A stretch of DNA of 64,000 bases from Methanobacterium sp. (lineage in GTDB: Archaea > Methanobacteriota > Methanobacteria > Methanobacteriales > Methanobacteriaceae), in the NCBI RefSeq assembly GCF_038562635.1, contig NZ_JBCFBO010000002.1, forward strand, positions 124,001-188,000. Direction: 5' to 3'. Numbering within the stretch: position 1 is the first letter of the stretch; the number at the start of each line of letters is the position of its first letter. The notes beneath the pieces were generated by a model. That model saw nothing but the letters and a program-made list of their open reading frames with translations. It was not told the origin of the DNA and did not search any database. Below, piece after piece: positions 28,254 through 39,427 of this stretch. The position numbers and the translations under genes are program-made.

Positions 28254-28961
28254 ACGTTAACCTCCAAACCTGAATTATGGTTTTAGTTCAAAAACACGAG
28301 TTTTCATCAACTACAGTATTTAAATAACTAACTCACCTTAATCTTACTAAAATATTTGTTTTTAATTGCTTAAATACATTTGAAGAACTGTTAGCAAAAT
28401 CAGAGATTTTTGCATGCTGTCAAAAACGAAGTTTTTGACGCATCGAAAACCGTAGGTTTTCGAATGCTACGCATTTCTGAACATTCTAAAATCGGAGATT
28501 TCCGATGTTTGTGAAGCAAAACTTAAGAAAATGCTTCGCATTTTCTTTTCCGGAGGAAATTAAATTTCTTCGGCCACAAAAATCTTTGATTTTTTGAAGC
28601 TTCACAACCGTAAAAACCTTCGGTTTTTACATGCCCCGAACATGAAATGTTCGAAGGCATTAAAAATTTTTTATTAAAAGATTTTTAAAGTATTATTTCC
28701 TAAATTTCATTTAATAATTATAAAATTATTTTTTCATGCTTACAAACCAATTAAAACCACATTTTAGAAATTTTAATAAATATAATCCCCTAAAATCTTG
28801 ATTAATAAAGTTTAAGTTATTTACTTTTTTATAATGGAAGCAGATATTTAAATTATAAAATATCCACAATAAAAAAATAGAACCATATATCCTGTTTTTT
28901 AACTACTTTTGCACCCATGAATCGCAAATTATTTTTAATACTTCCCATAAATAATATCTAG
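28254..28961. other. Divergent intergenic region containing a palindrome array
   Basis: About 700 bases between the DUF308 gene and the ABC permease. Its left half holds the densest cluster of triloop hairpins in the window (separate entry). The remaining 300 bases are AT-rich, presumably with the promoter of the ABC pair; no gene seen. Confidence 0.55.
28394..28653. repeat. Array of about ten different triloop palindromes
   Basis: Consecutive hairpins of unlike sequence, nearly all with a three-base loop. Examples: GTCAAAAAC-GAA-GTTTTTGAC at 28419, CGAAAACC-GTA-GGTTTTCG at 28444, GAAAATGC-TTC-GCATTTTC at 28527, AAAAATC-TTT-GATTTTT at 28578, GTAAAAACC-TTC-GGTTTTTAC at 28610 and CGAACAT-GAA-ATGTTCG at 28637. 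Stems of 5-10 bp, usually closed by C:G, start every 15-35 bases. Too varied for a CRISPR and too many for ordinary terminators. Confidence 0.85.
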
Positions 28962-29663
28962 ATGAATACAGGCATCTATAGTATTTCATATAAAAATTTA
29001 CGCAGAAACTGGTTTAGGAATGCTTCTACCGTTTTAAGGATAGGGTTTGGCGTGCTCATCTTCGTGATTCTGGTTAGCTCTGGACTGGGAATTAGCACAT
29101 TCCTTGGCCAAAATCAGGCAGCTGCTGGAAGTTCAATTTTAAATCAATCAGGCGGTAACGGCAGCACCACTAACCTTTTAAATACCGTAAATGATTTTAT
29201 AAACTCAAAATTAGGTATAGATATAAGTAAATCTCAATTTTTAGGCCTTGTCGAAACTATTTTAAAAAATATCATAAATTTTTTTGATTTAATGGCCAGC
29301 ATAGTGTTTTTAATTGGAATTTTTGGAATCACCAATGCCATGACCGTTAACTTACTTGAAAGAAAGAGAGAAATAGGCTTGCTAAAATCACTGGGCTTTA
29401 CAGAACACCAGATCATTTTAAGTCATCTGTTAGAGGCAGGGTTATTGGGATTTATTGGGGCTTTAGTAGGTATTGTAGTTGGAATTTTTGGAATAATAAT
29501 TTTATCAAACGTTATAAAAGTTGTACATCTCTCTATTTTAATCCCCTGGTGGTTACCAGTCATAGCTTTACTTCTTACAACCTGCCTGAGCATGTTACTG
29601 GCAGCATATACCATATTTTATTACACCCGACAGGATGTTGTGGGGGCTTTAAGATATGAATAA
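28962..29663 (+). CDS. Short FtsX-like ABC transporter permease
   Basis: A 233-residue permease of the FtsX/MacB class. An N-terminal helix follows NLRRNWFRNASTVLRIGFGV, then only about 60 extracellular residues, then the FtsX core of three helices with LLERKREIGLLKSLGFTEHQI, the coupling helix for the ATPase. Typical MacB-like permeases have a 200-residue periplasmic domain, missing here, so it is a reduced form. The last eight bases overlap the start of the ATPase gene, so the two form one transporter. No clear ribosome-binding site upstream. Substrate unknown. Confidence 0.85.
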   Translation: MNTGIYSISYKNLRRNWFRNASTVLRIGFGVLIFVILVSSGLGISTFLGQNQAAAGSSILNQSGGNGSTTNLLNTVNDFINSKLGIDISKSQFLGLVETILKNIINFFDLMASIVFLIGIFGITNAMTVNLLERKREIGLLKSLGFTEHQIILSHLLEAGLLGFIGALVGIVVGIFGIIILSNVIKVVHLSILIPWWLPVIALLLTTCLSMLLAAYTIFYYTRQDVVGALRYE

Positions 29664-30315
29664 TAATATTTTAAAGTTTAAAGAAGTTTGGAAGACTTAT
29701 GGTACTGATAAAACTAAAATAACAGCTTTAAAAGGAATAAATTTAGAACTTAAGAAAAATTCACTAAATCTCATCTTAGGTCCATCTGGATCTGGAAAAA
29801 CAACCATATTAAATCTTGCAAGCCTTTTAAACATTCCTACAAACGGTGAAATTTTAATAAATGGTCAAAACACGTCTAAATTATCTAAATCAGAGAGAAG
29901 CAAAGTTCGGCAAAATAAAATAGGAATCGTCTACCAGCGGGCTAATCTGTTTCCATATCTAAACCTTTTAGAAAATACGATGCTTCCCATGATTTCAAAA
30001 GATATGAATAATGCATCTAAAGTCCTCAATAACGTTGGTATTGTTGAAATCAGCAAATTTCCAGATGAAATTTCAATTGAAAAACAGCAGAGGGTAGCAC
30101 TTGCAAGATCTATGATTAACGATCCTCATTTAATAATAGCTGATGAACCAACTGGAGAACTTGATAAAAAAAGTACAGAAGCAGTAATGGATTTAATTAT
30201 GCATATAAAGAGTAAACACGCTATTTTAATGCTATCAAACAATGTTAATTTAACAGAATACTGCGATGAATTATTTTTAATCAAAGATGGCTATTTACAA
30301 AAAAGTAAGAACTAG
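29656..30315 (+). CDS. ABC transporter ATP-binding protein with degenerate signature
   Basis: A 219-residue LolD/MacB-type ATPase. Walker A is LGPSGSGKTTIL, the Q-loop region is IGIVYQRANL and Walker B is LIIADEPTGELD. The ABC signature, normally LSGGQQQR, reads EISIEKQQRVALARS, lacking the SGG. The switch histidine is absent too (AILMLSNNVNL in place of a THD motif). ATP could bind, but hydrolysis may be weak. Translated with the FtsX-like permease. Confidence 0.88.
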   Translation: MNNNILKFKEVWKTYGTDKTKITALKGINLELKKNSLNLILGPSGSGKTTILNLASLLNIPTNGEILINGQNTSKLSKSERSKVRQNKIGIVYQRANLFPYLNLLENTMLPMISKDMNNASKVLNNVGIVEISKFPDEISIEKQQRVALARSMINDPHLIIADEPTGELDKKSTEAVMDLIMHIKSKHAILMLSNNVNLTEYCDELFLIKDGYLQKSKN

Positions 30316-30486
30316 AAAAGAGTTAAAATTACTTTTTATGAAATATATTTTCATATAATACCCTATAAAACTTTTTTTTAAAATAATAATTAATTTTAAC
30401 CCATATTACCTATGAAACTCATTTAAACCCCAAATTATAAATTTTTAAATCAATAATTATTTATATTTATTAATATAATAAACTAT

Positions 30487-30499
30487 AAGGGCTTGTTTG
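30487..30499 (+). repeat. Left arm of a gene-flanking 13-bp inverted repeat
   Basis: AAGGGCTTGTTTG lies just upstream of the DUF308 gene's ribosome-binding site. Its exact reverse complement follows the gene at 31065-31077. Pairing in the mRNA would join the 5' leader to the 3' end. Confidence 0.6.
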
Positions 30500-30520
30500 A
30501 AAATTAAGGGGGTAAATTAT

Positions 30521-31051
30521 ATGGCTGAAGGAAATAATATATTATTAGGTATTTTAGCTGTAATTTTAGGTATTTTAGTTATCGCTTTCCCATTGTTCAG
30601 TGTATTTACAGTAAGTGCTCTGGCCGGATTCGCTATCATGTTACTTGGAATTTGGCTATTGGTACAGAGTTTTGGAACATGGGGCGCAAGCAAAGCAGCA
30701 AGTATAGCTTATTTAATACTGGGAATTATAGCAATAATATGTGGAATAGGATTGTTCGGACACATACTTTTATTTAGCTTCTTAGCAAGCATCTGGCTCT
30801 ACTTCGTAGGTTTCTTCCTGATAATTTCAGGTATAATGTCACTCTTTGCTAAAGAAGGAACCGCAGGTAAAGGATCTGGAGGTATGGGAGTCATACTTGG
30901 TATATTATATATTATACTGGGTACATATGCATGGGATCCTTATTATTTAGCATTGTTAATTGGAATTTGGTTAATAATTGATGGAATAGCTTTATTTTTT
31001 GTCAGTCCATCAGATTTAGTGGGTATGGAAAAATCAGAAATGCCTAAGTAA
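30521..31051 (+). CDS. DUF308/HdeD-like membrane protein
   Basis: A 176-residue protein with six membrane helices (LLGILAVILGILVIAFPLF, ILGIIAIICGIGLFG and others), similar to the 157-residue DUF308 protein at 27.8 kb but longer and with a short acidic tail. Start at the ATG with GGGGGT seven bases before it; the longer TTG frame is not needed. Monocistronic, flanked by a 13-bp inverted repeat. Function unknown; HdeD relatives protect against acid, which would fit the nearby glutamate decarboxylases, but the link is speculative. Confidence 0.85.
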   Translation: MAEGNNILLGILAVILGILVIAFPLFSVFTVSALAGFAIMLLGIWLLVQSFGTWGASKAASIAYLILGIIAIICGIGLFGHILLFSFLASIWLYFVGFFLIISGIMSLFAKEGTAGKGSGGMGVILGILYIILGTYAWDPYYLALLIGIWLIIDGIALFFVSPSDLVGMEKSEMPK

Positions 31052-31064
31052 AATAATTTAAAAC

Positions 31065-31077
31065 CAAACAAGCCCTT
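31065..31077 (+). repeat. Right arm of a gene-flanking 13-bp inverted repeat
   Basis: CAAACAAGCCCTT is the exact reverse complement of 30487-30499. It lies thirteen bases after the stop of the DUF308 gene. Confidence 0.6.
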
Positions 31078-31113
31078 TAAAAATAAATAAAAATCAATGA
31101 AAAAAATTTAAAT

Positions 31114-31918
<805 letters not shown>

Positions 31919-31998
31919 TTATTCACCTTCGAATTCTACTTTAAATCATTTGCATAATAGATACATAAATTTATTTTCAATTGTGTAACAATTTTTCA

Positions 31999-32922
31999 TC
32001 AGCTTCTACACAGAATAACATTACATGTAAGAGAGCACTTTGTCCGCATGATGCAGAGATTTTCATTTTCAATTACAGCAACGTCACCTATTTTGACACT
32101 TGAAGGATCATCTGTGTTCATTTCAATCAGACCGCCTGGTCCTGCTATTACATTCCATTCCATATCCAAAGCCTGGACACTTTTATCCAAAAGTATCCCT
32201 ATTTTATCTCCATTTATACTTTGAACTTTACCTATTTCACCTTCATTGATTATCTTTGATGCCATTTGAATAGATTTAGCATTGGTATCCAACTGCTGTC
32301 TCAAACCTTCTCTCCACTCTTGAAGTTCTTTAACATCTTTAATCAGGATTTCCCTTAAATGTTTTTGTGCTTCCCTTTTATCCATACCACTGTGCTTGAT
32401 AATTATGTCATAGTCTTTACTTACAGATGGCGTTTTACCTGATATTTCATTCATTACCCTCTTAAAAACGGATTCCACATTTTCTAAACTTGCTTTAGAT
32501 TTCCAGTGCTTTTTAATGATTTCATTTGCCATCTGCTTTGTAACTTTATTTCCGAATACCACTATCGAACTGGCGCCGTTTTCAACCTTTTTAATATCTG
32601 ACCCTGAAAGCTCCGTAATGATATAACCATTAGTAGTCCCATAAATTCGTTTCCGCTTGGTCTCAAATGGTGTTTTAAACCTGACCTCACCAACCACAAC
32701 ATCATCAATACTTCTAATTTTTCGAGCATCATCTGATATTTTAAGGGTTACTTCCTGTTCTTTTGCAACTTTAACCAGTTCTTCATCAGTTTGAATAGCT
32801 CCCGAATAAAGATATTCTTCAAGTTTTTCTCGTTTTTCTTTATCTCCAAAAAAACCAATTCTTCTTTTGTCTCCGGCCATTACACAACCATTACTTCCAA
32901 TATATGACATTATAAGGCTCAT
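31999..32922 (-). CDS. DUF2121 archaeal protein (proteasome-like Ntn fold?)
   Basis: A 307-residue cytoplasmic protein. The N-terminus SLIMSYIGSNGCVMAGDKRR parallels the strand-turn-strand opening of proteasome-type Ntn hydrolases, which ends in a conserved AxDxR or ADKR element. The central part is helical and charged (AQKHLREILIKDVKELQEW). The C-terminal third looks like small beta repeats (IGKVQSINGDKIGILLDKS). It matches the DUF2121 family found in methanogens, of unknown function. GGTGG precedes the ATG. The nucleophile threonine is not present at the expected place. Confidence 0.75.
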   Translation of the reverse strand: MSLIMSYIGSNGCVMAGDKRRIGFFGDKEKREKLEEYLYSGAIQTDEELVKVAKEQEVTLKISDDARKIRSIDDVVVGEVRFKTPFETKRKRIYGTTNGYIITELSGSDIKKVENGASSIVVFGNKVTKQMANEIIKKHWKSKASLENVESVFKRVMNEISGKTPSVSKDYDIIIKHSGMDKREAQKHLREILIKDVKELQEWREGLRQQLDTNAKSIQMASKIINEGEIGKVQSINGDKIGILLDKSVQALDMEWNVIAGPGGLIEMNTDDPSSVKIGDVAVIENENLCIMRTKCSLTCNVILCRS

Positions 32923-33418
32923 TTAAACCACCTGATTGTTTTAAATGGTTCAGATCTATTATCAATTATCAACTTTAATTTATAGACAATTTACTTATAG
33001 ATCCAATGAAATTTTGTATTTTCAAATTCTTTGATTTGCTTTATTAATCTGTATTTCAACTATATAAAACATGATTTCCTGTTAATTTATCATGCAAACG
33101 ATTCAAAGACCAATATATTTTCAGTTAACATACATTATGTTTTCTATTTAATTTCATGTTTGATTTTTTAATTATATTAATTTGCTTTTTGAGCCGGTGA
33201 AGATAAAAAAATATATTATCTTAATGATAAACATAGTAACAGGAAAAAAACTTTTAAACAAAAATACAGTAAAAATCAAGTTATTCCATATATTCTTTGC
33301 CAAAAAACTCATTTTAAAGTCCAGAACTTGAAATCTAAGACTACACAATATATCCTATTTGCCCTAAATAAAACTTTAAAAATATTTATTTTAGTTAGAT
33401 TATTATCAGAGGTGCAGT
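32923..33418. other. Divergent intergenic region, no convincing gene
   Basis: About 500 very AT-rich bases. A 72-codon open frame (33211-33429) lacks a normal start and has random low-complexity composition, so I do not call it. The promoter of the DUF255 gene must lie at its right end. Confidence 0.45.
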
Positions 33419-35515
33419 ATGAACCCTGAAAATAAGCTTAAAAAATCAAACCACCTGATAAATGAAAAAAGCCCTTATCTAATTCAACATGCACATAACC
33501 CTGTAGATTGGTATCCATGGGGTAAAGAAGCTTTTGAGAAAGCAAAAAATGAGAATAAACCTGTTTTTTTATCAATTGGGTATTCAACATGCCATTGGTG
33601 TCATGTTATGGCTCATGAATCCTTTGAAGACTCTGAAATTGGGAATTTGATGAATGATATATTTGTTTCAATTAAAGTGGATCGTGAAGAACGGCCTGAT
33701 CTGGATAATATCTACATGACAGTTTGCCAGTTGATGACTGGAACCGGAGGATGGCCGCTTACCATAATAATGACCCCTGATAAAAAGCCCTTTTTTGCAG
33801 GGACATATTTTCCAAAGATAAGTATGTATGGAAGAGTGGGCATTAAAGACTTAATTTTAAATATTAGAGATATCTGGAATGAAAAGCCAGAGGAAGTCTT
33901 TGACTCTGCAGATCAGATAATTAGAGCACTCCAAAAAGTATCAGAAACCTCATCAGGAAATGAACTTGATGAGAACATACTGGACAGTGCATATGAAAGC
34001 CTTTCCAATAATTTTGATGAAATCCATGGCGGTTTTGGAGGTGCTCCCAAATTTCCTACAGCACACACACTTTTATTTCTGCTTAGATACTGGAAAAGGA
34101 ACCAGAATGAAAGAGCATTGAATATGGTAAAAGAAACCCTTGATTCCATGAGAAATGGTGGAATTTACGACCACTTAGGGTTTGGTTTTCACCGCTATTC
34201 TGTAGACACCAATTGGCTGGTACCACATTTTGAGAAAATGCTCTACGATCAGGCTATACTTGCAATAGCATATCTAGAAGCTTTTCAGGTTACAGGGGAT
34301 GAAAAATACAGAGATACCGCACAGAAAATTTTTGAATATGTTTTAAGAGAGATGCAGTCTCCAGAAGGAGGCTTTTATTCTGCTGAAGATGCAGATAGTG
34401 AAGGTGTTGAAGGTAAATTTTATATCTGGAAGAAAGATGAAATTTATAAAGTTTTAGGAGAAGAAGATGCCAAATTCGCATCCAAAATATTTAACGTGAC
34501 CTCTGAAGGTAACTTCAGCGAGGAAGCATCTCAAAGAAAAACTGGTTCTAATATACTTCACCTTGAAAATTCACTTGATGAAATATCCGAGACTTTAGAA
34601 ATTAAAAAGGAAGATTTAAAAAGAAAAATTGAAAAAATTAGAGAAAAGCTATTTAATGCCCGTGAAAAACGCGTACATCCACATAAAGATGATAAAATAC
34701 TTACCGACTGGAATGGTTTAATGATATCTGCCCTATCTAAAGGAGCACAGGTATTTGATGATGAAAAATATCTGGAAGCTGCTGTAAAATCTGCAGACTT
34801 TATAATTGACAACTTATGCGAAAACAATCGTCTCCTGCACCGCTTCCGAGATGGTGAAGCTGCAATAACTGCAAATTTAGATGATTACTCATTTTTTATA
34901 TCTGGGCTTTTAGAACTCTATGAAACATCTTTTAATTTAAAATACCTTAAATTAGCAATAGATCTAAACAATAAATTGTTAAATCATTTCTGGGACTATG
35001 AAAACGGAGGATTTTATTTCACGCCTGATGATAGTGAAGATATACTTGTTAGAAAAAAAGAGATTTATGATGGTGCTGTTCCCTCTGGAAACTCAGTACA
35101 AATGCTTAACCTGCTGAAACTTTCAAAAATCACAGAAAATGAAGAACTTAAACATAAAGCAGTACAAATAGAAAAAGCATTTTCCCATGATGTTATGAGA
35201 ACTCCATCTGCACATGCACAACTTATGATCGCTGTCGATTTTAAGTTAGGTCCTTCTTACGAGATAGTAATTGCAGGGACCCCTAATAACAATGATACTG
35301 ATATGATGCTGAACTCCATCCGAAGCAATTACATACCAAATAAGACCATCACATTAAGGCCTCCAGATGATGAAGCTTCAGAAATAATAAAAATTATAAA
35401 CTCTTTAAAATTTAAAAAACAGGAAAATAAGAAGGCAACTGCATACATATGTTCAGAAAACACATGTAAAACTCCAACAACTGATTTAAACACCATGTTA
35501 AAATTTTTAAATTAG
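33419..35515 (+). CDS. DUF255/YyaL thioredoxin-domain protein
   Basis: A 698-residue protein of the widespread YyaL/SPATA20 family. Residues 10-170 form the DUF255 thioredoxin-like domain with LSIGYSTCHWCHVMAHESF, a CxxC redox motif, and DREERPDLD. The remainder is an (alpha/alpha)6 barrel resembling N-acylglucosamine epimerases or glycosidases (GGFGGAPKFPTAHTLLFLLR, LVPHFEKMLYDQA, FYSAEDADSEG). Full length. GAGGTG precedes the ATG. Physiological role unknown. A 19-base gap and shared strand tie it to the next gene. Confidence 0.95.
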   Translation: MNPENKLKKSNHLINEKSPYLIQHAHNPVDWYPWGKEAFEKAKNENKPVFLSIGYSTCHWCHVMAHESFEDSEIGNLMNDIFVSIKVDREERPDLDNIYMTVCQLMTGTGGWPLTIIMTPDKKPFFAGTYFPKISMYGRVGIKDLILNIRDIWNEKPEEVFDSADQIIRALQKVSETSSGNELDENILDSAYESLSNNFDEIHGGFGGAPKFPTAHTLLFLLRYWKRNQNERALNMVKETLDSMRNGGIYDHLGFGFHRYSVDTNWLVPHFEKMLYDQAILAIAYLEAFQVTGDEKYRDTAQKIFEYVLREMQSPEGGFYSAEDADSEGVEGKFYIWKKDEIYKVLGEEDAKFASKIFNVTSEGNFSEEASQRKTGSNILHLENSLDEISETLEIKKEDLKRKIEKIREKLFNAREKRVHPHKDDKILTDWNGLMISALSKGAQVFDDEKYLEAAVKSADFIIDNLCENNRLLHRFRDGEAAITANLDDYSFFISGLLELYETSFNLKYLKLAIDLNNKLLNHFWDYENGGFYFTPDDSEDILVRKKEIYDGAVPSGNSVQMLNLLKLSKITENEELKHKAVQIEKAFSHDVMRTPSAHAQLMIAVDFKLGPSYEIVIAGTPNNNDTDMMLNSIRSNYIPNKTITLRPPDDEASEIIKIINSLKFKKQENKKATAYICSENTCKTPTTDLNTMLKFLN

Positions 35516-35534
35516 ATAAGAGGAGGTTTAAGTC

Positions 35535-36227
35535 TTGAGAGGATTATTTAATGCTGCTAAAAAGAAAATGAAAGGCGAAGAACCATTAACTGAAGAAAAA
35601 ATTAATGAAATAATCGCAGATAAAAATATAATTATAAGTGAAGACACTAAAAGAGAAAATCGAATCCCTCCAGGACAGCACGAAATAAAATCATGGCCAG
35701 TGCTGCATGCAGGGTCAGTCCAAAATATTGATACATCAAAATGGAAATTCAAAATATTTGGACTAGTTGAAGAAGAAAAAGAATTAAATTATGATGAATT
35801 TATGTCTCTTCCCCAAACTAAGGTATTTTCAGATATACACTGTGTTACCACCTGGTCAAAGCTCAATAACCTGTGGGAAGGCGTAAGTTCAAATACAATT
35901 AAAGAACTTGCAGACGTCCAGAAAGAAGCTGAATATGTTACGGTTCACGCATCTGGCAATTTTACAACTAATTTAGCTATTAAAGACTTTTTAGAGCCGG
36001 ATGTCCTGTTTGCAACCAGACACAACGAAAATCCTATAACTTCAAAACATGGAGCTCCTTTAAGACTTGTAGTCCCAAAATTATACTTCTGGAAAAGTGC
36101 TAAATGGGTTACAGGTATAGAATTCATGGCCGAAGACAAACCTGGATTTTGGGAATCTAACGGATACCATATGCGCGGTGATCCATGGAATGAAGAGCGT
36201 TACAGCTGGCAAAGCAACTATATCTAA
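35535..36227 (+). CDS. Sulfite-oxidase-like molybdopterin oxidoreductase
   Basis: A 230-residue single-domain protein of the sulfite oxidase/YedY group. FSDIHCVTTWSKLNNLWEGV carries the conserved cysteine that ligates molybdenum; ATRHNENPITSKHGAPLRLVVP and KLYFWKSAKWVTGIEF are core motifs. No signal peptide, so cytoplasmic, unlike YedY. The TTG start is fixed by AGGAGGT seven bases upstream. Substrate unknown; an anaerobic methanogen may use it to reduce an oxidised compound rather than oxidise sulfite. Probably cotranscribed with the DUF255 gene. Confidence 0.9.
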   Translation: MRGLFNAAKKKMKGEEPLTEEKINEIIADKNIIISEDTKRENRIPPGQHEIKSWPVLHAGSVQNIDTSKWKFKIFGLVEEEKELNYDEFMSLPQTKVFSDIHCVTTWSKLNNLWEGVSSNTIKELADVQKEAEYVTVHASGNFTTNLAIKDFLEPDVLFATRHNENPITSKHGAPLRLVVPKLYFWKSAKWVTGIEFMAEDKPGFWESNGYHMRGDPWNEERYSWQSNYI

Positions 36228-36691
36228 ATTTAAAATTAAAGTATTCAATTAAAAAAAATAGATTAAGATTAAATAATATAAAATCTATAAATAGAATTAA
36301 TTATTATAAACTAATAAATCTTACAATAATTGATTTCGCTCATGTACTAAATATGTACAATTAATTATTTTTAATATTAATATCTGAAGTAAACTACATG
36401 TTTTTAAGATAATTCCCATTTTTAACCTAAAGATAATTCATGCGCGGGTCATATATATGAGCGTTTGATTTAAATACATCTTTTAAAAATAGTTATATAA
36501 CCAGTTAATGTGTTATTTACATAAACCATTTGACTTGGTAAAGTAGTTATATCTTAAATTAGAATATAATTGCAAAGATGAACCGCTTATTCTCTAAAGA
36601 ATAAACATTAAATCAGAAAATAGTTATATCAAAACTTTAAAAAATATCCAAGGCAAAATATTTACAATGCTGAAAATAACGAGATGATTAG
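36228..36691. other. Intergenic region, no gene seen
   Basis: About 460 AT-rich bases upstream of the LSm gene. The repeated string AGTTATAT (several copies between 36490 and 36630) might be promoter or regulator sites, but its low complexity weakens this. No reading frame supported. Confidence 0.4.
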
Positions 36692-36922
36692 ATGAGAGGC
36701 AAAATAATAGCAGCTAAATCCGAAGAAAGAAAAGAAAATCCGCTTCACAGACAGCTTAAGCAATTTCAAAATAAAGATGTCAATATACTTCAGAAAGATA
36801 ATGAAACCAAAGAAGGTAAACTTTTAGCTATAGATAACTATTTAAATGTTGCCATTGAAACATCGGTTGGCCTGGAATTTATAAAAGGAACTAAAATATT
36901 ATACATTCAACTTTTAAACTAA
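36692..36922 (+). CDS. LSm/Sm-like RNA-binding protein
   Basis: A 76-residue Sm-fold protein. Sm1 is visible as NKDVNILQKDNETKEGKLLAIDNYLNVAIE (G and the central asparagine conserved), and Sm2 is reduced to FIKGTKILYIQLL, where archaeal SmAP has IRGDNV. An N-terminal basic tail of about 20 residues precedes the fold. Archaeal LSm proteins form heptamer or hexamer rings that bind U-rich RNA. The degenerate Sm2 motif makes the RNA-binding specificity uncertain. Confidence 0.8.
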   Translation: MRGKIIAAKSEERKENPLHRQLKQFQNKDVNILQKDNETKEGKLLAIDNYLNVAIETSVGLEFIKGTKILYIQLLN

Positions 36923-37164
36923 TTTTCATAATATTTATTTATTATTTGATAAAATTCATTGTATTTACTTAAATTTTTGGAATTTGAAGGTAATGATCAT
37001 TATTTATAATTAACATTTATAGTAAACTTTATAAGTTCATTGCAAATAATAAGATATAAAATTAGTTAAATTTTTATTTGTAAATACAATTTTGTATTTT
37101 TTCAAAAATTAAAAAAATAACATGTAAACTAACAAAATAGATTACTTAACGGTAGTGATATCAA

Positions 37165-38205
<1,041 letters not shown>

Positions 38206-38240
38206 ACAAACTAATCTAAAATTATTCATGGGGGAATTCC

Positions 38241-39392
38241 TTGAGAGACGTTGCAATTATCGGAGTTTCACAGACAAAATTTGGAGAACTCTGGGATAAA
38301 TCATTTAGAGATTTAATAGTAGAGGCCGGAATAACGGCCATTGAAGATGCAAATGTAGAAGGAGACGAACTAGATGCCATGTATGTTGGAAACATGTCTG
38401 CTGGTCTATTTGTAAAGCAAGAACACATCGCATCATTGATAGCAGACCATTCAGGACTTGCACCAATTCCATGTGCAAGAGTAGAAGCAGCATGTGCATC
38501 TGGAGGATTAGCACTTAGAAATGGGATAATGGCTGTTGCATCAGGATATCATGATATGGTAATTTCTGCAGGTGTGGAAAAGATGACCGATGTAGTTGAC
38601 CCAACTCCAGCTATCGCCACAGCTTCAGACCAGGAATGGGAAGCACAGCAAGGTGTCACTTTCCCATCACTTTACGCAATGATGGCAAGAAGACATATGT
38701 ACGAATATGGAACAACAAGAGAACAGTTAGCAATGGTTTCTGTTATAAACCATAAAAATGGTGCCAAAAACCCACTTGCTCAGTTCCCAATGGAAATTTC
38801 AGTGGATGCTGTATTAAACTCAAGTATAGTCGCAGACCCACTTAGACTCCTTGATTGTTCACCAGTATCAGACGGTGCAGCTGCAGTCATTTTATGTCCT
38901 GCAGAAGACGCTAAAAAGTACACAGATACACCAATATATGTTAAAGCTTCAGCACAAGCTTCTGGGACCATCGCATTACACGATAGGAAAAACTTAACCA
39001 CCATTGACTCAACAGTACACGCATCAAGAAATGCATACAAAATGGCAGGCCTTGAACCAAAAAATATTGATTTAGTTGAAGTTCACGACTGTTTCAGTAT
39101 AAACGGGTTACTTGCAGTAGAAGACCTTGGATTTGTTGAAAAAGGAAAAGGTGGAATTGCCATTGAAGAAGGTATGACTGAAATAGACGGTGATATTCCA
39201 GTAAACCCATCTGGAGGACTCAAAGCTAGAGGCCACCCATTAGGAGCTACAGGAATTGCTCAGGCAGCCGAAATCGTATGGCAACTTAGAGGAGAAGCAG
39301 GTAAAAGACAGGTAGACGGCGCCCAGATCGGTATGACCCACAATATTGGTGGAACCGGCGGAACTGCTGCAGTCCACATTTTCTCCAATTAA
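38241..39392 (+). CDS. Acetoacetyl-CoA thiolase (archaeal thiolase-domain protein)
   Basis: A 383-residue thiolase of the archaeal SCP2-like type, which makes acetoacetyl-CoA from two acetyl-CoA for the mevalonate pathway. The nucleophile cysteine is in VEAACASGGLALRNG; GGLKARGHPLGATG contains the catalytic histidine; HNIGGTGGTAAVHIF closes the active site. The TTG start is supported by GGGGG seven bases upstream. The DUF35 zinc-ribbon protein that bridges the two enzymes in related archaea is not next to this pair; a terminator follows instead. Confidence 0.95.
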   Translation: MRDVAIIGVSQTKFGELWDKSFRDLIVEAGITAIEDANVEGDELDAMYVGNMSAGLFVKQEHIASLIADHSGLAPIPCARVEAACASGGLALRNGIMAVASGYHDMVISAGVEKMTDVVDPTPAIATASDQEWEAQQGVTFPSLYAMMARRHMYEYGTTREQLAMVSVINHKNGAKNPLAQFPMEISVDAVLNSSIVADPLRLLDCSPVSDGAAAVILCPAEDAKKYTDTPIYVKASAQASGTIALHDRKNLTTIDSTVHASRNAYKMAGLEPKNIDLVEVHDCFSINGLLAVEDLGFVEKGKGGIAIEEGMTEIDGDIPVNPSGGLKARGHPLGATGIAQAAEIVWQLRGEAGKRQVDGAQIGMTHNIGGTGGTAAVHIFSN

Positions 39393-39394
39393 AA

Positions 39395-39427
39395 GGAATC
39401 TTTTGATTCCATTCACTTATTTTTTTA
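39395..39427 (+). terminator. Hairpin plus U-tract after thiolase gene
   Basis: GGAATC-TTTT-GATTCC (39395-39410) follows the thiolase stop codon by two bases, and a run of seven T residues lies a few bases on. This fits a transcription end for the mevalonate-entry operon. Confidence 0.6.

Noticed and set aside
28394..28653. CRISPR array
   Set aside because: The units differ in sequence, have no constant repeat or regular spacer, and no cas genes are near.
33211..33429. A 72-codon open frame preceded by GGTGA, starting at ATA
   Set aside because: It overlaps the start of the DUF255 gene, its composition is like random AT-rich DNA, and no domain or signal is visible.
36228..36691. A structured non-coding RNA or tRNA in the long gap before the LSm gene
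   Set aside because: No cloverleaf, no GC-rich stem and no box C/D pair could be made out in this AT-rich stretch.
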